Assembly (NCBI GenBank): GCA_021323495.1
Contig: JAJQJO010000124.1
Coordinates: 1 to 9,408 of the forward strand
Direction of reading: 5' to 3'
Length of the DNA: 9,408 bases
DNA from: Cellvibrio sp.
GTDB taxonomy: Bacteria; Pseudomonadota; Gammaproteobacteria; Pseudomonadales; Cellvibrionaceae
Of the stretch, positions 5,612-9,408 are shown piece by piece. The number at the start of each line of letters is the position of its first letter. The stretch's first letter is position 1. Below the pieces are notes generated by a model. The model was not told where the DNA came from, did no database searches, and saw only the letters and a list, made by a program, of their open reading frames with translations. Position numbers and translations under genes: made by a program.

Positions 5612-6813
5612 TGCCAGAGCGTTCCGTCTTCCAATCGATTCACAGGCAGGCAAGCGCGTTTGTAAGGATATTTGGCGGCGAGCTTCTCATCAATATCCAC
5701 GCCGTGGCCCGGTGCCTCACCGGGCGTAAAAAATCCGCGCTCAAATTGATAGGCGTGGGGGAAAACTTCATCCATTTGCGCGCTGTGCGCCATATGTTCC
5801 TGAATCCCGAAGTTAGGTACCCAGTAATCAAAATGCAGTGCTGCGCCCATACACACCGGTGATAAATCAGTAGCGCCATGAAAACCAGTACGCACATGGA
5901 ACAAACTGGCAAAATCGGCGATACGCCGCACCTGGGTGATACCACCGGCATGGACAATGGTGGTGCGGATATAATCGATCAAGTGATTCTGGATCAGTTC
6001 GCGGCAGTCGTGGATGGAATTAAATACTTCACCCACAGCGAGTGGTGTCGTCGTATGTTGGCGAATCAATTTAAATGATTCCTGGTTTTCTGCCGGCACC
6101 GCATCTTCCATCCAAAATAAATGATAGGGCTCCAATTCTTTTCCGAGGCGCGCCGCTTCAATTGGTGTCAAGCGATGATGTACGTCGTGCAGCAGATGAA
6201 TATCGCGGCCAAACTCCTTGCGCACTGCCGCAAATACTTCGGGAATAAAATTCAGATATTTTTCGGTTGACCAAACTTCAGTTGATGGCAAGTCGGCGTC
6301 CGCAGGCTCGTAACTCTTGTCGCTTTTGGCCACGCCGTAAGTTTTTTCGATACCGGGAATGCCGCATTGCACACGAATCGCCTGATAGCCTTTTTCTTTG
6401 GCTTTGCGCACTGCCTCCAGGGTGGAATCCAGGTCTTTGCCGTTGGCGTGAGTGTACGTCAGGATGCGCTCACGGCTTTTGCCACCGAGCAATTGGTAGA
6501 GCGGCATATTCGCCATTTTGGCTTTGATATCCCAGAGTGCGACATCAATTGCGGCGAGCGCCGTCATACCAACAGGCCCGCGCCGCCAGTAGGCGCCGCG
6601 ATAAAAAAATTGCCAGATATCTTCAATTTGTTGCGGGTCGCGGCCAATTAACGCGGGGATTAAATAATCCTCCAGATAAGAGACTACGGTTTTTTCTCGG
6701 CCATTGAGTGTTGCATCGCCGATGCCGTAAATTCCCTGGTCAGTGGTGATCTTCAAGGTTACAAAGTTTCTGCCGGGGCAGGTGACAATCACTTTCGCAT
6801 CAACAATTTTCAT
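5605..6813 (-). CDS. manD: D-mannonate dehydratase, enolase superfamily (ManD/RspA family)
   Basis: This 402-residue cytoplasmic enzyme dehydrates D-mannonate to 2-keto-3-deoxy-D-gluconate in hexuronate catabolism. It is full length for the ManD subgroup and aligns without gaps to the residue numbering known for the Novosphingobium enzyme. Metal ligands are D210 (HDVHH), E236 (WMEDAVP) and E262 (VGEVF). The acid/base residues are R147 and Y159 plus H212, with H312 in GFHGATD and a C-terminal Trp402. Position 314 is Ala, the residue I recall in efficient mannonate dehydratases; low-activity RspA-like members carry Pro there. The N-terminal capping domain (about 1-125) precedes the (beta/alpha)7-beta barrel. 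It starts 38 bases after the GH115 stop codon, so the two are very likely co-transcribed. This places it to use glucuronate released from xylan, once isomerised to fructuronate and reduced to mannonate by enzymes encoded elsewhere. A minor gluconate dehydratase activity cannot be excluded. Confidence 0.92.
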   Translation of the reverse strand: MKIVDAKVIVTCPGRNFVTLKITTDQGIYGIGDATLNGREKTVVSYLEDYLIPALIGRDPQQIEDIWQFFYRGAYWRRGPVGMTALAAIDVALWDIKAKMANMPLYQLLGGKSRERILTYTHANGKDLDSTLEAVRKAKEKGYQAIRVQCGIPGIEKTYGVAKSDKSYEPADADLPSTEVWSTEKYLNFIPEVFAAVRKEFGRDIHLLHDVHHRLTPIEAARLGKELEPYHLFWMEDAVPAENQESFKLIRQHTTTPLAVGEVFNSIHDCRELIQNHLIDYIRTTIVHAGGITQVRRIADFASLFHVRTGFHGATDLSPVCMGAALHFDYWVPNFGIQEHMAHSAQMDEVFPHAYQFERGFFTPGEAPGHGVDIDEKLAAKYPYKRACLPVNRLEDGTLWHW

Positions 6814-6851
6814 TCAACGACTTCTCTACAGCTGGGGTTGTTAACGGTTTG

Positions 6852-9408
6852 TTAGTATTTTTCGCTCTCTTTCGGCCCCAGGTAGCTGGGCAAAAGTCCG
6901 CCGGTATCAATTAGAATTTTTTGTAAAACTACGCCTGGATCAAGGCTATAAATTCGCAATCTATGCACACCGGGTTTATCAATCCGATGTGTGGTTACGC
7001 TTTTACGCGCATCGCTGCGCACAGTTTCTTCCCAGGTGGCGGTGCTCATATCTGCAGTTAAATCTACGATCTGCGGTGTCTGCGTATCAAATGCAACGGC
7101 GTAGCGTAAACCGCGGCCGGGCATCAGTGGCCAGCTGGGGGCAAATACCCCTTCGACCGTAAACTCACCGCTGCCCTGGGTGTAAACATCGTATTCGAGA
7201 TAGGGCGCGCCTGCCGCATCCTTAAAGGTTTTATCGGTAATGGGATAGACCGCCATGGATGACAATGTGCGCCCGTGTTGGGGAATCGTTTCCCAGCGCA
7301 GTTCGCGATTGTTGCCTTGGCGCTGGTAGTGCCGGGCTTCAATTGCAATGTAGCCGTCCGCTTCCACAAATCCTGTTAGTGCCTGTTTGTCCAGCGGTCT
7401 ATTTACGGCTTTTACCGCAATGTTTGCGCCACCCCACCCGGTCCCGGTTATTTGCACTGAGCCGCTAACTTCACCTCTGGGCACCTTGTCCCAATCGATA
7501 GATACCTTGATCTGCGCTGCAGTGTTAACTTGTATACTAGTATGACTTAGTATAATCCAAGGTGCACTTACTTTGGCAGTGGCTGTGAACGATTCTTTAC
7601 CTTTATTAAACACCTCAATGATCCTGTACTGCTTGCCCAATGGGTCAAATCGCGGCAGTTGATAAGTGCCGGAGCCGGGCCAAGCGGCGGCCATACCTTC
7701 AACCGCAATGCCCATTTCAGCGGAGTTATGCGGTTCATAAAGATGGACGACGGGCAAAGTATCTTCGGGCGGGTTATTCCAATGGCTATAGCCGATGTGC
7801 GGCTGGGACATAAAATGATTCCACTTGCCGCCGTTTAACTGATGGTATTCCTGTTCGAGCGCGGCATCGGCCATGAACAGTGCACGCACTTTATCGGCGT
7901 ACTCGTTGGTGTTGGCACGTGCTTGTTGTGCATAAAGATGGTTTTTAGCCTGGGCATCATACAGCTCGGTAATCAATGCGCTCGCCTTGGCCGGAAAGAG
8001 CACCAATTGGAAAAACGCATCGCGCTGTTCGCGCGGGATTTGGGCGTAAAGTTTTTCGGCGCTTGCGGCATAGGATTTTATCGCCGCCGTTACCCTTTCT
8101 GCTTCTTCATAATTGAGTTGGCTATAGGTTGCCGCATCCTGTAATTCTGGTTTGCGCTGTAAGTTATGGCGTGTATAGCCGGTCATAATTGCTGCGATTT
8201 CCTGCGCGTGTTGTGTGCCAAATTCGCGTTCAGCCCAAAGCGTTGCAAATTCGGGAATGCGCTCTTTGGGCCAGGCTTCAGGGTCCCATGCCATGTTGAG
8301 GAAAAATTCAATCGGGTATTCCATGGGTTTTAGATCGCCCACATTCACAATCCAGATCTGGTTTGCTTCATAGGTGTAAGCGAGGTGCATTTGTTCCCGG
8401 ATTTTGGCGATGGAAACGGTGTTGATCCAGCGATAGGAACGCGGCCCTCCGACATAATCAAAATGATAATAAACACCTGCACCACCTGCGCGTTTGCGCT
8501 CCTCCGGTGTCGGCAGCCGGCGGATATTGCCCCAATTGTCATCGCACCATAGCAGGATCACATCATCAGGTACGCGCATGCCGCGCTCATAAAATCCCTG
8601 CACTTCTTTATAGAGCGCCCAGACTTGCGGCACTTCGGTGAGTTTGTCTATGCCAAATACCTCACCGAGGATTTTGCGCTGGTCGCTAACAATTTTTTCC
8701 AATAAACCAATATTTTCGCCTTCACTCATCGGCTCATCTTGCTGGCCGCGCATACCGAGCGTATAGATGCTTTCGTAAGGTTTATTGCGTTTTACCCCAT
8801 CGACCCAAAACTGGTACAAGTTTTCCGGGTTCTTTGAATATTCCCACGGGCCTTTGCCGTAGCGATTCCATTCCTTGTCAGCGCGCATCATCGGCTCGTG
8901 GTGCGAGGTGCTCATCACAATACCGTATTCGTCAGCGAGCACCATATTTTGCGGGTCATCATCGGCAAAGGCATTATTCCACATGGCCGGCCACAAAAAA
9001 TTGGCCTTTAGGCGCAGCAATAACTCGAATACTTTTTCATAAAATTGTGCATTGTAGTTACCGTATTTTTCCGCAACCCAATTAGTGAGGGCCGGCGCTT
9101 CATCATTGAGGAAAATACCACGGTATTTAATTTTTGGAATTTCAATCAGTTGCAAATTTTTATCAATATATAACGCGCGGTTCTTTTTGACCGGTACGTC
9201 TGCCCACCAGTACCAGGGAGACACACCGATCTGTTCGCTCAGGCTGTAAATGCCGTACATAGTCCCGCGCTTGTTGGCGCCGACTATGACCAGTGCGCGT
9301 TTCACCTGCGGAAATGGTTGCTCGATAATCTGTACTTGATAGGCATCCCATTGGCCGCGGATTTTACTCACGTCCAGTTTGTGGCTGGCAACCAGTTGAT
9401 CGATTAAT
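6852..9408 (-). CDS. GH115 xylan alpha-(4-O-methyl)glucuronidase (5' end beyond window)
   Basis: The reading frame is open to the window edge: 851 codons are visible, and the true start plus perhaps 100-150 residues, including any signal peptide, lie outside. The GTG at 9371 is internal, since the 12 codons before it continue the family sequence. Family landmarks, numbered from that GTG, are GANKRGTMYGIYSLSEQIG (31-49), SPWYWWADVPV (51-61), YRGIFLNDEAP (83-93), HHEPMMRAD (157-165), YTLGMRGQQDEP (203-214), WALYKEVQGFY (251-261), LLWCDDNWGN (273-282), YYHFDYVGGPRSY (301-313) and NVGDLKPMEYP (343-353). The C-terminal beta-sandwich typical of GH115 starts near 665. GH115 enzymes release glucuronic and 4-O-methylglucuronic acid from internal as well as terminal xylose residues of glucuronoxylan. 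No truncation or frameshift is visible. It is the first visible gene of the cluster with ManD (38 bases on) and GH43. Confidence 0.94.
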   Translation of the reverse strand, partial: LIDQLVASHKLDVSKIRGQWDAYQVQIIEQPFPQVKRALVIVGANKRGTMYGIYSLSEQIGVSPWYWWADVPVKKNRALYIDKNLQLIEIPKIKYRGIFLNDEAPALTNWVAEKYGNYNAQFYEKVFELLLRLKANFLWPAMWNNAFADDDPQNMVLADEYGIVMSTSHHEPMMRADKEWNRYGKGPWEYSKNPENLYQFWVDGVKRNKPYESIYTLGMRGQQDEPMSEGENIGLLEKIVSDQRKILGEVFGIDKLTEVPQVWALYKEVQGFYERGMRVPDDVILLWCDDNWGNIRRLPTPEERKRAGGAGVYYHFDYVGGPRSYRWINTVSIAKIREQMHLAYTYEANQIWIVNVGDLKPMEYPIEFFLNMAWDPEAWPKERIPEFATLWAEREFGTQHAQEIAAIMTGYTRHNLQRKPELQDAATYSQLNYEEAERVTAAIKSYAASAEKLYAQIPREQRDAFFQLVLFPAKASALITELYDAQAKNHLYAQQARANTNEYADKVRALFMADAALEQEYHQLNGGKWNHFMSQPHIGYSHWNNPPEDTLPVVHLYEPHNSAEMGIAVEGMAAAWPGSGTYQLPRFDPLGKQYRIIEVFNKGKESFTATAKVSAPWIILSHTSIQVNTAAQIKVSIDWDKVPRGEVSGSVQITGTGWGGANIAVKAVNRPLDKQALTGFVEADGYIAIEARHYQRQGNNRELRWETIPQHGRTLSSMAVYPITDKTFKDAAGAPYLEYDVYTQGSGEFTVEGVFAPSWPLMPGRGLRYAVAFDTQTPQIVDLTADMSTATWEETVRSDARKSVTTHRIDKPGVHRLRIYSLDPGVVLQKILIDTGGLLPSYLGPKESEKY

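Noticed and set aside
9369..9371. The GTG as start of the GH115 gene
   Set aside because: The frame remains open to the window edge and the upstream residues continue the family sequence, so the gene is cut by the window rather than starting here.
1..9408. Mobile elements, CRISPR arrays, tRNA genes, toxin-antitoxin or phage-defence modules
   Set aside because: No transposase, integrase, regularly spaced repeats, cloverleaf-like sequence or paired small toxin and antitoxin frames were recognised on either strand.

Overview
The window looks like chromosomal DNA of a plant-polysaccharide-degrading gammaproteobacterium, most likely Cellvibrio or a close relative (Cellvibrionaceae). This is inferred from a YbiT-type ABC-F protein, a GH115 / mannonate dehydratase / GH43 cluster, a domain otherwise known from the C-terminus of GH3 exo-glucosidases, and a PEP-CTERM protein. 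No rRNA, tRNA, CRISPR, transposase or phage gene was seen.

Layout, left to right. The 3' end of a plus-strand ybiT-like gene (1-129) meets a minus-strand block at a shared bidirectional terminator (144-182). All other genes are on the minus strand and so are transcribed from right to left. At the right edge a three-gene cluster runs GH115 alpha-glucuronidase (5' end outside the window), then mannonate dehydratase of the enolase superfamily, then a GH43 lipoprotein, and ends at a strong terminator near 4350. Next come a small secreted protein made of one ExoP-type galactose-binding-like domain with its own candidate promoter, a PEP-CTERM protein with a sigma-54-like promoter and its own terminator, a GT32-type sugar transferase, and a TMEM43-family membrane protein.

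How the genes fit together. The right-hand cluster reads as a glucuronoxylan side-chain module. GH115 releases (4-O-methyl)glucuronic acid from xylan, GH43 trims xylose or arabinose, and ManD takes mannonate, the intermediate of glucuronate catabolism, to 2-keto-3-deoxygluconate. The ExoP-domain protein may bind glycans on the cell surface or in the periplasm. The PEP-CTERM protein would be processed by an exosortase encoded elsewhere. That the GT32 protein contributes to a surface glycan is only a guess from its family.

The most notable observations are the stand-alone ExoP-type domain, the sigma-54-like promoter with two upstream inverted repeats in front of the PEP-CTERM gene, the residue-by-residue match of the dehydratase to characterised ManD enzymes, and an ATGA-overlap chain between the GT32 and TMEM43 genes. 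I found no convincing wholly new multi-gene system.
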